Shown: positions 7,157 through 15,979 of the stretch, piece by piece
How positions within the stretch are numbered: the stretch's first letter is position 1
Layout: each line of letters opens with the position of its first letter
Notes under the pieces: generated by a model
The model's database searches: none
Seen by the model: the letters and a program-made list of their open reading frames with translations, nothing else
Told to the model about the DNA's origin: nothing
Made by a program: the position numbers and the translations under genes
Source: CAZVBV01 sp964578905
GTDB lineage: Bacteria > Patescibacteriota > Gracilibacteria > UBA4473
Assembly (NCBI GenBank): GCA_964578905.1
Contig: CAZOER010000008.1
Coordinates: forward strand, 1-41,015
Length of the DNA stretch: 41,015 nucleotides
Reading direction: 5' to 3'

Positions 7157-9908
7157 ATTTAACAGGTGCTTCACTCGGTGCTACTTGCTTCACGATTTCT
7201 GGGATAGCTTTCGCCACATCTTTGAGTTGAACCTCTCCAACGTGCTCCGCCTCCGGTTTGTCTTTCAAAAGCTCATCGTTCACCGTCACATCTTTCTTCG
7301 CGGCTTCAACAATTGTATTAAGATTATCAATTCCCATTCGCGCTTCGATTTCCGCATCCACGAATTCTTTCTTTCGTCCGTATTTCATTCGTGAGTACTT
7401 CTTGATAATTTCAGCAATCTTCGCGTTCTTCAATGATGGATCGTACAATGTTTCCAACGAGAACGGTCGAGAAGATGTGTTATCAATATTTAGTTTCAAG
7501 TACGCTTTGTAGTTTGCAATACCGATAATATCTTGCTGTGAAAGTTCGGGAGCATACTCCTTTTCCAAATATTCTCCGTCCTCAGCCCCGACCTTGAAAC
7601 TCATCATTGTTCCTACATTCCCAAACACCGCATCTCGAATCTTGGAATCCTTCTGTCCAATAGCAATTCCTCCAGCTCCTTCCGACAGCTGAGCGATATA
7701 TTGATGCGCCATGATCAAATTTAATCGGTACTTTCGAGCCTCTGACAAAATAGAAGCAAAGGTATCGGTCGCAAAGTTCTGGAACTCATCCACATACAAG
7801 TAGAAATCTTTTCGTTGATCTCGTGGCATTTCTCCTCGTGCCATCGCTGCCATGTTAATCTTTGAAACCAAAATCAATCCCAAGAGTTGGGCATTAATTC
7901 CTCCAATCTTTCCTTTCGACAAATTGATCAAAAGAATCTTTCCCGTATCCATGATTTCTCGGATATCAAATGCAGATTTCGTTTGTCCGATAATATTACG
8001 CATCGTGGTGTTGGTCACGAACGGACCAAACTTTGACGTGAAGTACGGAATCATTTCTTGTTTTTCCCTCTGTCCGGTTTGTGCCATTTCGTGTTCCCAG
8101 AAGGCTCGCACCACAGGGTTCTTTACTTTAGACACTTTATATCGTTGAAAGTCATCATCGATAAACAATCGTGGAATATCAATCAATGTCGCTCCTTCAT
8201 CTTCATCGGCCATCAACGTCAAACATCCGTTTCGGAAGTAGTGTTGAATACGCGGACCGAAGATTTCATTTCCGAACAATTTAATAAAGATCTCCATCGC
8301 ATCCAGAGAGGCTCGATCTTGATCTTCGGCACTTTTTACATCGAGCAAGTTCACTCCCATTGGACGTTCTTTATCCCCTGGTTCAAAGACGATAACATCT
8401 TTTGCTCGTTCCTTTGGAATACAGGCGACAATGTCTTCAATCAAATCTCCATGAGGATCAATCACACAGACACCTTCCCCATTGGAAATATCTTGAATGG
8501 CTTGATTCCAGAGAAGTACCGATTTCCCAGATCCAGATTTCCCAACAATATATTGGTGTTTCGTTCGGTCTTCTCGTTTAAATTTCACCAGCTTTTCAAC
8601 TCCACGATACACTGATTTCCCAAGTACAATTCCATCCTCAGGCAAATTAATTGGGGGCGCTAGTACTTTGTAATCCATCCATTTAATGGTTGGAATCTTG
8701 TTGTATCGTGCATCTGGGAAGTGGTACATCGTTGCCAGCTCACTCGTAGAAAAAATAGAACTCTTTTCCAAGAGGGCCGGTAATCGGTACTTAAAGTTAT
8801 GCAACATGATCGGTGCATTGATTGCATTGATCGGCACAATTCGACGATTTTCAAATCGGTTCGTTCCCTTTCCCTCAAACACGTTAAAGGATACAAAGAG
8901 TCCGTCGAGAATTTCTCGTACTCGGTCTTTGCTTGGCGAACTGGCCAGAACACGAACGGTTGTTCGAAATCCAGGCTCTGCCGCTTTTTCACCAATGGCT
9001 TTGGCAGTTTCTTCATCGGTCTGAAGCATTCGTACATATGAATCTCCTCCAGAGGCTCCGGGTTGATTTGTCCCTGATCCATCAACAGCAGGATCATATC
9101 CTTTAATCAAAATCTTAAACGGAAACCAAATCATACGGAGGATTGGTCCGATGATTGGAATTTTAATTCCGCCACTCTTTTCTTTTCCTTTAAAAAGCTT
9201 CGTTCCTTTCTTGTGGGCTTTATTTTGCCACTTGTCTGCCATTGGGTGTATTACGAACTGCACCACCCCTTTCTCATCTTCCTCAAGCTTCGAGAACGAA
9301 TTGGCTACAGGGTTGAGAGAATCTTCCTCAATATTTTTATATGTTTGAATCGGATACCAAAAATCTTCCTGTGTATACAGGTGGTACCCGTTACAGTGAT
9401 GTCCTTTTGTTTTTAACGTAAATCGTTCCGCAACGGGAATCGGTTCAATTTCTGCAGACTCGTAGAACGATGTCACCTGCTTTTGAATAATGTTTTTGTA
9501 GTACTTATCACAGACCACGACAAACCGAAGCTCTCGTTTCTCAATTTGAAGCTCGAATGATAATTGTGGTTTATTCCACAATATTCGTTTCACAAACATG
9601 TTGTAGAGATTCAAATCTCTGGTCTCGTGAAGCGCTCTGAAGAACTGCTCCGCTTTCCCAATTTGCTCATGAAAATCTTTTTCTGTTTGTTGTTCTCGAT
9701 CAAGTTTGGAATCGTTTCTTGGTAAGGTAATCCGCAAATGAACCAGTCTATCGGTTCCATACTCTCGTCTTCGATCAATGTATCTGAGGATGAAAAAGAA
9801 AAATTTCCAGAGAAAGTAAATTCCCGCAATCCCAATGATAGACAGGATTGCGAGCTCAAGAGGAGCCTCCATAAATTTGTCGATGTATTTTTCCAAAAGT
9901 TCTTTCAT
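7155..9908 (-). CDS. VirD4/TraG-like membrane-anchored DNA-transfer ATPase
   Basis: A 917-residue protein with one N-terminal membrane helix (about residues 17-40), a long N-terminal domain, and a HerA/FtsK/TraG-type P-loop ATPase. Walker A is GKSGSGKS near residues 455-462. Further features are VIDPHGDLIEDI, an LLINLSKGKIG strand and the Walker B-like LYVDEFQNF near residue 700, followed by the sensor region RLNLIMAHQYIAQL. These are marks of type IV secretion coupling proteins and conjugative ATPases, which bind and pump DNA or protein. No VirB4, relaxase or pilus gene is nearby, so a chromosomal DNA uptake or export role is possible. A strong promoter (TTGCAA-17-TATAAT) precedes it. Its stop lies in a palindrome. 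Substrate unknown. Confidence 0.85.
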   Translation of the reverse strand: MKELLEKYIDKFMEAPLELAILSIIGIAGIYFLWKFFFFILRYIDRRREYGTDRLVHLRITLPRNDSKLDREQQTEKDFHEQIGKAEQFFRALHETRDLNLYNMFVKRILWNKPQLSFELQIEKRELRFVVVCDKYYKNIIQKQVTSFYESAEIEPIPVAERFTLKTKGHHCNGYHLYTQEDFWYPIQTYKNIEEDSLNPVANSFSKLEEDEKGVVQFVIHPMADKWQNKAHKKGTKLFKGKEKSGGIKIPIIGPILRMIWFPFKILIKGYDPAVDGSGTNQPGASGGDSYVRMLQTDEETAKAIGEKAAEPGFRTTVRVLASSPSKDRVREILDGLFVSFNVFEGKGTNRFENRRIVPINAINAPIMLHNFKYRLPALLEKSSIFSTSELATMYHFPDARYNKIPTIKWMDYKVLAPPINLPEDGIVLGKSVYRGVEKLVKFKREDRTKHQYIVGKSGSGKSVLLWNQAIQDISNGEGVCVIDPHGDLIEDIVACIPKERAKDVIVFEPGDKERPMGVNLLDVKSAEDQDRASLDAMEIFIKLFGNEIFGPRIQHYFRNGCLTLMADEDEGATLIDIPRLFIDDDFQRYKVSKVKNPVVRAFWEHEMAQTGQREKQEMIPYFTSKFGPFVTNTTMRNIIGQTKSAFDIREIMDTGKILLINLSKGKIGGINAQLLGLILVSKINMAAMARGEMPRDQRKDFYLYVDEFQNFATDTFASILSEARKYRLNLIMAHQYIAQLSEGAGGIAIGQKDSKIRDAVFGNVGTMMSFKVGAEDGEYLEKEYAPELSQQDIIGIANYKAYLKLNIDNTSSRPFSLETLYDPSLKNAKIAEIIKKYSRMKYGRKKEFVDAEIEARMGIDNLNTIVEAAKKDVTVNDELLKDKPEAEHVGEVQLKDVAKAIPEIVKQVAPSEAPVK

Positions 9909-9925
9909 GGCGATGTATTCCCTTT

Positions 9926-9954
9926 ATTATACCTCAAAACGCGCCTTTTTGCAA
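9926..9954 (-). promoter_or_regulatory. Promoter of the VirD4-like gene
   Basis: Minus strand: -35 TTGCAA (9954-9949), 17-bp spacer, -10 TATAAT (9931-9926). The ATG is 17 nt further on. Confidence 0.7.
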
Positions 9955-10056
9955 GAGAGAAAAACGGATTTTATAGAACAATAATGCTTTTTTGAAAATT
10001 CTAAAAAAAATATAAATTCCCCGACTTTGTTTCTTTTTATGAAAAATCTACTCTAT

Positions 10057-10077
10057 TGTCATTCCGACCGAAGCTCT
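10057..10077 (+). repeat. Half-element abutting GIY-YIG unit 2
   Basis: TGTCATTCCGACCGAAG, the same kind of end as the repeat at 30989-31017, leads straight into the TGTCACCCCG border of the nuclease unit. Confidence 0.55.
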
Positions 10078-10441
10078 TGTCACCCCGGGCTTGTTCCGGG
10101 GTCAAATCTTCAAAAATGCGCGAATACTATGTTTATATTCTCACTGATCCAACGAACTCGGTTCTTTACATTGGAGTAACAAACAATTTAGAACGAAGAA
10201 TAATTGAGCACAAAACAGGCCAAATAGAAGGATTTACAAAGAAGTATAATTGTCATCGTCTTGTATATTTTGAAGAAACTCAATATGTAAATGTTGCCAT
10301 TGAACGAGAGAAACAACTTAAGAATTGGCACAGGACTTGGAAAGTAAAAATCATAAAAGAGCAGAACCCAAAGTGGGAGGATTTAAGTCATGGTTGGTTT
10401 GATGAATATTCGTTTGATCCTGAAACAAGTTCAGGATGACA
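10078..10441 (+). mobile_element. GIY-YIG/palindrome unit, copy 2 (364 bp)
   Basis: TGTCACCCCGG hairpin (ACCCCGG/CCGGGGT), GIY-YIG gene, then a CCTGAA/TTCAGG hairpin and GGATGACA. Same architecture and length (364 against 363 bp) as copy 1 at 5826-6188, in the opposite orientation. Confidence 0.6.
10116..10439 (+). CDS. Single-domain GIY-YIG nuclease, copy 2
   Basis: A 107-residue GIY-YIG nuclease: YYVYIL at residues 4-9, LYIGVTNNLERRIIEHK about residues 17-33, and AIEREKQLKNW about residues 61-71. The start is the ATG at 10116: it gives MREYYVYIL, and the longer in-frame start would translate the upstream palindromes. The C-terminal DPETSSG and the stop codon come from the bordering hairpin, exactly as in copy 1. 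A terminator hairpin with seven T residues follows. Very close to copy 1 throughout, which argues for recent duplication or ongoing copying. Nuclease fold firm, target unknown. Confidence 0.88.
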   Translation: MREYYVYILTDPTNSVLYIGVTNNLERRIIEHKTGQIEGFTKKYNCHRLVYFEETQYVNVAIEREKQLKNWHRTWKVKIIKEQNPKWEDLSHGWFDEYSFDPETSSG

Positions 10442-10478
10442 AAGTAAGAGAGAATTTGGTCTCGCTTACTTTTTTTCC
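10442..10478 (+). terminator. Rho-independent terminator after GIY-YIG copy 2
   Basis: AAGTAAGAGAGA pairs with TCTCGCTTACTT (one mismatch) and is followed by a T7 run. It overlaps the 3' end of the convergent rel gene. Confidence 0.65.
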
Positions 10479-12532
10479 TTGATCGATAAAACATTCGGAA
10501 CTTTGTGGAGATCTTTTATCAATTTTTGAAATTCATCTTGTGAACGGACTTCAACAGAAAGCTTCCACGTTACAATTTTTTGGTTCTCCTTATTGATTGA
10601 ATATCGTGAAGAAAGTTCTCCAATATTAAGACCGTGTTCGGCAATAAGTGCGGTACAGTCTCGAGAAAATCCAAAACGATCGACGGCTTGCATTTCCAGT
10701 TTTTTGGACGTAACGAAATGTGCTTCAAAAAATCGTTCAGGGTTCAGTTTTTTTAGCTGAGAACAATTGGCTTTATGAATTGTAAAAAACAGTCCACGGG
10801 ATTTGTACGCTACAAGACTTTGTCCCGGAAGCGGTTTGCAACAGCTTGGAATTTTGAATGGAATATCACGTTCTCCACCGATAAGAATCTGAATTTTAGG
10901 TTTCGTTCGTTGCGTCTTTTTTCGGACAGAGATTGTTGCTCTCGACTTTTCGGGGGCAACCTTCCCTTCGTTTTTTTCGATACCACTTGTTTCTCTTTTT
11001 TTGTTTATAAAGGCCTTAATCCGTTCTTTTGCTTTTGCAGATCGTACGAAATCAAGCCATGCGGGATTTGGTTGTCGGCCTTTCTTCGTCAAAATTTCTA
11101 CAATTTCTCGACTTTTGAGTTTGTAATCAAGCGGTTTAATAACCCCATTTACACGAGCTCCAACACAACTATCTCCTACACTTGAGTGAACGGCATACGC
11201 GAAGTCCAACGGCGTTGATCCGGCAGGAAGTGTTTCCACGTCGCCCTTTGGGGTGAATACATACACTCTATGAGAAAGAATACTTTCAGACATTTCTTGA
11301 AACATTTCATCTCGAGAGTTGTTCTTTTTCTCAGAATCATTAGGAAGCCATTGCATCCGTTGGAGGAAGTTTTCATCAAAGGAAGAATGTCCCGTTTTTT
11401 TATATGCCCAATGTGAAGCAGGACCACGTTCGGCATCAGAATCCATTTTTGGTGTTCGAATCTGAATTTCCGTTGGGAACTTCGTATTCGCAAGTCCCAA
11501 AAGAGTCGTATGAAGACTCTGATATCCATTTGGCTTTGCCACAGAAATATAATCTTTGAACCGGTTTGGCATTGGATTCCATCGTGCATGGAGTGCTCCC
11601 AGAGCTCGATAGCAATCCTCAGTTTCCGGAACCAAAACCCGAAGTCCAAACAAGTCATACACTTCGGAACAAGAAGTGAAATTTTTCCGCTTCATTTTTT
11701 TGTACACGGAATAATAATGTTTTTGTCTTCCGATTACTTTTACCACTTTGATATTTGCTTTTTCGAGAGTCTTAATAATTTCTTTTTCCGCTTTTTTCCA
11801 AGAGGACTTCTGTTCTTTTTTGATCTCCGTTATTTCGTCTTTCAGTTTATTAAAAATCTTCGGTTGAAGTTGTTCAAAACAAAGGTCTTCAATAGAGACT
11901 TTAAACTCATACAGACCTAATCGATTGGCGACAGGAGCGAAAATTTCACAGGCTTCATTTGCAAGCGCTTCCTGTACATCTTTTGGTAGGCAACTGAGTG
12001 TCTGCAGATTGTGAATACGTGCTGATAATTTCAAGAAAAGTACTCGAATATCTCGAGAGATAACAATGAGGAGTTTTTGAATATTTTCAAATTGTCGTTC
12101 GTGATGATTTTCTTTCAGCAACTGCATCTGAGAAATCTCCTTCATGCATTCGCAGAGATAACGAACATCTTTTCCAAATTTTTGCTCAATTTCATCAACG
12201 GGGTCCGTTGAATATCGAATTACATTATACAAAAAACAAGATAATATTGTGTCTATATCAGGCTTAATAGCGAGAAGTATCTTGGCCGTTTCTGTCGCAT
12301 GAGAAAAATAGGGATCCCCATTTTTTCGCTTGTGTCCGTGGAAGAATCTGCGTCCATACGCAAAGGCATCGCTGATAAGTTTTTCCTCTTTTTTTCCAAA
12401 TTTCGGATAATACCCCCGAACTTCATTCAGTATTTCTTCCAAGGCCATATCGAAATCGTATTTCGCAGGGGTCATTTTCGCTCTGGGTAATCGGATAATG
12501 GGAATTTTTTGCGTTTTGTCCAGTGCGAACAC
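10466..12532 (-). CDS. relA: RelA/SpoT-family (p)ppGpp synthetase with degenerate hydrolase domain
   Basis: A 688-residue long RSH protein. The N-terminal HD hydrolase domain is broken: the HD pair is YN (residues 102-103), and the later catalytic Asp of the LADRLHN motif is Ala in KLSARIHN (residue 171), as in RelA-type enzymes. The synthetase domain keeps its key motifs: GRQKHYYSVYKKM, DLFGLRVLV, RFKDYISVAKPNGYQSLHT, EIQIRT and SHWAYK. A TGS domain follows (VYVFTPKGDVETLPAGSTP, AYAVHSSVG) and then a C-terminal ACT-like domain. Predicted role: ATP-dependent pyrophosphorylation of GDP/GTP in the stringent response. The start is GTG 12532; ATG 12475 is an alternative. A weak minus promoter (TTGTAC-16-TAGCAA) would fit the GTG. 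No hydrolase-competent partner is in this window. Confidence 0.9.
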   Translation of the reverse strand: MFALDKTQKIPIIRLPRAKMTPAKYDFDMALEEILNEVRGYYPKFGKKEEKLISDAFAYGRRFFHGHKRKNGDPYFSHATETAKILLAIKPDIDTILSCFLYNVIRYSTDPVDEIEQKFGKDVRYLCECMKEISQMQLLKENHHERQFENIQKLLIVISRDIRVLFLKLSARIHNLQTLSCLPKDVQEALANEACEIFAPVANRLGLYEFKVSIEDLCFEQLQPKIFNKLKDEITEIKKEQKSSWKKAEKEIIKTLEKANIKVVKVIGRQKHYYSVYKKMKRKNFTSCSEVYDLFGLRVLVPETEDCYRALGALHARWNPMPNRFKDYISVAKPNGYQSLHTTLLGLANTKFPTEIQIRTPKMDSDAERGPASHWAYKKTGHSSFDENFLQRMQWLPNDSEKKNNSRDEMFQEMSESILSHRVYVFTPKGDVETLPAGSTPLDFAYAVHSSVGDSCVGARVNGVIKPLDYKLKSREIVEILTKKGRQPNPAWLDFVRSAKAKERIKAFINKKRETSGIEKNEGKVAPEKSRATISVRKKTQRTKPKIQILIGGERDIPFKIPSCCKPLPGQSLVAYKSRGLFFTIHKANCSQLKKLNPERFFEAHFVTSKKLEMQAVDRFGFSRDCTALIAEHGLNIGELSSRYSINKENQKIVTWKLSVEVRSQDEFQKLIKDLHKVPNVLSIKEKK

Positions 12533-12541
12533 CCAAACCCC

Positions 12542-12570
12542 TTGCTAAATCCTTCTTTTTCTGGTACAAT
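12542..12570 (+). promoter_or_regulatory. Promoter of the 12594 gene
   Basis: -35 TTGCTA (12542-12547), 17-bp spacer, -10 TACAAT (12565-12570). The ATG lies 23 nt downstream. It overlaps the 5' region of the divergent rel gene. Confidence 0.65.
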
Positions 12571-12593
12571 AAGGAGAAGTAGTTATTTTTGAA

Positions 12594-13409
12594 ATGAAAA
12601 AACTGAAAACAAGTATTGGAATTATCTCAGCGTTTGTCCTCCTTCTCAACGGGGTGGTATGCTTGGATATTCCAACAGAATTTTTGTCAGGGAGTCTTAT
12701 AACAGAAGCGAGTGCTTTAGCGGATGGTGGACAAACTGAGGAAGAAACAGAAGAAAAAGTTTTTATTCCTGCCAGTCCAAAATTAGCAACAGGAGCAAAA
12801 ATCTACACTAATAGAAATGGATACGAAGTGTTCCACGGATACAAATATTCAGATATCCCAGGAAACAAACATTTGGAAATGGTGCGAGAACGAATGGTCA
12901 AACGGAACGCAAAAAGACGATACACAGGAGGAGCTTCAAATTTTAGAACGACGAACTTCCGAAAAGAAACCTACGCATCAGATATGAAAGCTTCAGCAAG
13001 GAGCGTTGCCAAACCGGCTCCATCTCGAAAATCGCTTCAGGATCGAAAAGAGATTGGATACACGAGGGATATACAACCAAAGAAAACACGAATCCAAAGA
13101 TACTCACTTCGACATTCTCTTCGAGAGAGAGGGGTAGCAGAGTCTTTTAAAGTAGCAAAAGAACAAAAAAACAAGCGAAAGGAAATGCATTCTGCATTGT
13201 GGGCACAAAATCGAGTTCCACGAGAGGAGGTTGAGCTTCAAAGCGAACGAGCTCGTATCGACGTAAAACAATCCGATTCTCGAAAAGAATTGCTCGAGTA
13301 CTACGAACAAAAAAGAATAGAAGAAGAGGCATTCAAAAAGAGTATTCAGTTAGAATTGTACGGAGAACCAGAAGAAACAGAAGCAGTAGAAGAGGTTGAA
13401 GCGTGGTAA
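12594..13409 (+). CDS. Exported basic/charged protein of unknown function
   Basis: A 271-residue protein I do not recognise. It has an N-terminal signal peptide (MKKLKTSIGIISAFVLLLNG, probable cleavage after EASA near residue 41). The mature part is rich in Arg, Lys and Glu, with several RKEIGYTRD- and KRKEMHSALW-like stretches, and its C-terminal third is predicted helical or coiled-coil (ERARIDVKQSDSRKELLEYY). No Cys in the mature part and no membrane anchor. It has its own promoter and terminator and lies just before ftsI, so an envelope role is possible but unproven. Confidence 0.72.
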   Translation: MKKLKTSIGIISAFVLLLNGVVCLDIPTEFLSGSLITEASALADGGQTEEETEEKVFIPASPKLATGAKIYTNRNGYEVFHGYKYSDIPGNKHLEMVRERMVKRNAKRRYTGGASNFRTTNFRKETYASDMKASARSVAKPAPSRKSLQDRKEIGYTRDIQPKKTRIQRYSLRHSLRERGVAESFKVAKEQKNKRKEMHSALWAQNRVPREEVELQSERARIDVKQSDSRKELLEYYEQKRIEEEAFKKSIQLELYGEPEETEAVEEVEAW

Positions 13410-13421
13410 AATTATTTATTT

Positions 13422-13456
13422 AGATACGCATCCCCAAGGATAGGTATCTTATTTTT
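13422..13456 (+). terminator. Terminator between the exported protein and ftsI
   Basis: AGATAC...GGTATCT stem with inner GCATCC/GGATA pairing, followed by TATTTTT. Confidence 0.55.
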
Positions 13457-13462
13457 AGCCCC

Positions 13463-13490
13463 TTGTAATTTCGCTCTTTTTTTCTACAAT
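13463..13490 (+). promoter_or_regulatory. ftsI promoter
   Basis: -35 TTGTAA (13463-13468), 16-bp spacer, -10 TACAAT (13485-13490). The ATG at 13500 follows after 9 nt, so the mRNA should be leaderless. Confidence 0.62.
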
Positions 13491-13499
13491 TTGACGCGA

Positions 13500-15686
13500 A
13501 TGTCTTCGACTTTTGAGCTTCGCCTTCGTGTTCTTCGCATTCTTTTTGTAGGCGTATTTGTATTGTTCGCGGGACGATTATTTGATCTTCAGATTTTGAA
13601 ATACGACGAGTTCTATGCAGAGGCAAGGGCACAACACGAGAAACGATCAATCCTTCCGGCGCAAAGAGGGAATGTAATGGTGCGGAAAAATCGTCTTACG
13701 AATGAAGAAACACCATTGGCGACAAACAATACGCTGAAGATGCTTTTTATCGATCCGCTCATTTTGGCATATCCTCAATTCAATCCGAAACAGGATCTTG
13801 ATAAACAAGAGCGGGGGAATCCTCGAATGGTGGCGCAACTTTTAGCTCCGCTCCTTATTCATGCCCATTGTGAAAAAATAGAAGGATGTCTCGTTGAAAC
13901 AGATGAGGCGAAATGGACGGCAGCGGAAAAATTGGCGATTGAAGCGTATGGGAAAGAGCTCGAAGATATTTTTGTAGAAATAGAACGACGGCGCGTCGTG
14001 ATTGCCACGGAGTTAGCTGAGTCGAGAGCCAATACAATCGAAGCCCTTCGGCTGTCGGGAATTAAAGTTCAGGAAAGTAATGTCATTGCCGATCCAACGA
14101 TGGTGTATTCACTGACAGAATCGGTCGACCAATTAGCCCCACTGCTCAATATTGATAAACGAAAACTCAAAAAGCTTCTCGAACGAAGACCGAAACGATA
14201 TGTTGAAGTGACGCATAAAATTGTGCCAGAAGTGTCTGAGAAAATTCAAGAACTGAAAACAAATCCTCGATATCGAGATATTCTTCGAGGAGTGCAACTA
14301 CGAGATGAACACTGGCGGTATTATCCGGAACGAAGTTTAGCGGCACAGATTCTCGGGTTCGTTGATTCCACAGGGAATGGACAATACGGAATCGAAGGAC
14401 GATTTGATCACGAACTCTCAGGACAGGAGGGAGTGATCTTTGGAGCGATCAATACGAGAGGACAACGAATCTTGGGAAAAGGGTCTGGGATTCAGCGGGC
14501 GACCGATGGATCGGATATTCTCATCTCAATTGATCGAGTGATTCAGGGGGAAGTGGAACGAATACTGGAAGAAGACACTGTGCGATTCGACGCGGATTTT
14601 GGACAAATTATTGTTGTTGAACCAAAGACAGGACGAATTCTCGCTATGGCTCATGCACCGACGTTTGATCCGAATGGTTTTGGGAAAGCATTTACACGAT
14701 ATGAAATTCTTCCAGAAGACGAAGCGATTGATCGGGAAGATGAATTTTTTAATCAACGGATTCCAACGATCGCCGACAAGGGAAGATATTACCGATACTT
14801 TAATAAATGGGGACCGGAGGTCTTTCGAAATAAAATCGTGTCAGATATTTATGAACCAGGATCGGTTGTGAAGGCACTTACCATGGCAGCGGCATTGAAC
14901 GCTGACGAAGTGACTCCGCAAACAACCTTTATGGACAGGGGACCAGTGGAAGTGGATGAGTTTAAAATTCGAAATGCGGATGAAACCTATTTGGGACGGA
15001 CAACTATGATTGATGTGTTGAATCGATCATTGAATACTGGTATCGCCTTCATCGCTCAAAAAATGGGCGCGAAATTGTTGTATGAATATCTGAACAACTT
15101 TGGGTTCGGGCAGTACACCGATATTGAGCTGGACGGAGAGGCTGAGGGACAGCTTGAGTATTGGAAAGACTGGGAGGAATCAGAGTTGGTGACACGAGGA
15201 TTTGGACAGGGTATGACCTCCACGGCTCTGCAGATGGCGATGTCTTTTTCAGCACTGGCAAATGGAGGGTATTTGATGAAGCCCCTTCTCGTTGAAGAAG
15301 TCAGATCACCAGATGGAACGGTGAGAACCTTTCAACCAGAAAAGGTGCGTCGAGTGATTTCAGATGAAACGTATCACAAAATTAAAGCGATGTTGCTCAA
15401 CGCCGTAAACAATGGAATTGCTCGCGGAGCGCGGGTATGGGGGTACACCGTCATGGGAAAGACGGGAACGTCTCAGACGTATAAACACGGAAAAGCTCAG
15501 GAAGGAGAGGGGACAACGATTACGAGTTTTGCAGGGTTTGGACCGATTAAAGATCCTGCCTTCGTTATTCTTGTCAAATTCGACCGACCGAAAGTATCTC
15601 AATGGGGATCGGAAACAGCCGCGGGAACATTTCGACGGGTGGCTGAGTTTTTATTCCAACACTTCGGGCTTCCGCCAGATAAATAA
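13500..15686 (+). CDS. ftsI: Class B penicillin-binding protein, peptidoglycan transpeptidase
   Basis: A 728-residue protein from ATG 13500. One N-terminal membrane helix (about residues 14-33: LFVGVFVLFAGRLFDLQIL), a class B PBP dimerisation domain, then the transpeptidase domain. The active-site SxxK is SVVK at residue 455, SxN is SLN at 510, and KTG is 654-656. It cross-links septal or side-wall peptidoglycan outside the membrane. The N-terminal domain carries a large insertion of acidic/basic sequence (about residues 95-180). I chose the ATG because the promoter's -10 box ends 9 nt before it; an in-frame TTG at 13491 would touch the -10. FtsI against PBP2 (MrdA) is decided by general layout only. 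Confidence 0.87.
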   Translation: MSSTFELRLRVLRILFVGVFVLFAGRLFDLQILKYDEFYAEARAQHEKRSILPAQRGNVMVRKNRLTNEETPLATNNTLKMLFIDPLILAYPQFNPKQDLDKQERGNPRMVAQLLAPLLIHAHCEKIEGCLVETDEAKWTAAEKLAIEAYGKELEDIFVEIERRRVVIATELAESRANTIEALRLSGIKVQESNVIADPTMVYSLTESVDQLAPLLNIDKRKLKKLLERRPKRYVEVTHKIVPEVSEKIQELKTNPRYRDILRGVQLRDEHWRYYPERSLAAQILGFVDSTGNGQYGIEGRFDHELSGQEGVIFGAINTRGQRILGKGSGIQRATDGSDILISIDRVIQGEVERILEEDTVRFDADFGQIIVVEPKTGRILAMAHAPTFDPNGFGKAFTRYEILPEDEAIDREDEFFNQRIPTIADKGRYYRYFNKWGPEVFRNKIVSDIYEPGSVVKALTMAAALNADEVTPQTTFMDRGPVEVDEFKIRNADETYLGRTTMIDVLNRSLNTGIAFIAQKMGAKLLYEYLNNFGFGQYTDIELDGEAEGQLEYWKDWEESELVTRGFGQGMTSTALQMAMSFSALANGGYLMKPLLVEEVRSPDGTVRTFQPEKVRRVISDETYHKIKAMLLNAVNNGIARGARVWGYTVMGKTGTSQTYKHGKAQEGEGTTITSFAGFGPIKDPAFVILVKFDRPKVSQWGSETAAGTFRRVAEFLFQHFGLPPDK

Positions 15687-15706
15687 AATTTCAAAAATAC
15701 AACCTC

Positions 15707-15729
15707 ATCCTTTAGCTTGACTAAAGGAT
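15707..15729 (+). terminator. Hairpin downstream of ftsI
   Basis: ATCCTTTAG/CTAAAGGAT, a perfect 9-bp stem with a 5-nt loop, 20 bp after the ftsI stop. Confidence 0.5.
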
Positions 15730-15744
15730 CCAGTCAAATGAGAG

Positions 15745-15768
15745 AACCCACAGCTGAAGCGGTGGGTT
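15745..15768. repeat. Degenerate copy of the CCCACGGC palindrome
   Basis: AACCCAC AGCTGAAGC GGTGGGTT keeps the outer arms of the 20-bp palindrome found at 5774, 22472 and 35651, with two changed central bases. Confidence 0.55.
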
Positions 15769-15782
15769 GCATTATAACTTGG

Positions 15783-15805
15783 ATCATCAATTTAAAATTG
15801 ATGAT
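15783..15805. repeat. Perfect inverted repeat, 11-bp arms
   Basis: ATCATCAATTT and AAATTGATGAT around a single central base. It lies in the ftsI-15980 gap, which otherwise shows nothing recognisable before the small gene's promoter region. Confidence 0.45.
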
Positions 15806-15979
15806 GAGGGGGGAGGCGTGTTGACAATCCCCCTAAAACAATATAAACCACTCTTGTTTTCTCGACCATCTTCACCGATCGGTTGTGAAACGAAGATCTT
15901 TGAAATGCTGAAATTGTGAGTTGATAGTTTGGTTTTGTTTGCGGTCGTAGACAGGATCAAACTATTAACACTTGTAATT

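Noticed and set aside
10056..10115. Longer start of GIY-YIG copy 2
   Set aside because: The extra 20 codons translate the half-element and border hairpin; copy 1 starts at the equivalent of ATG 10116.
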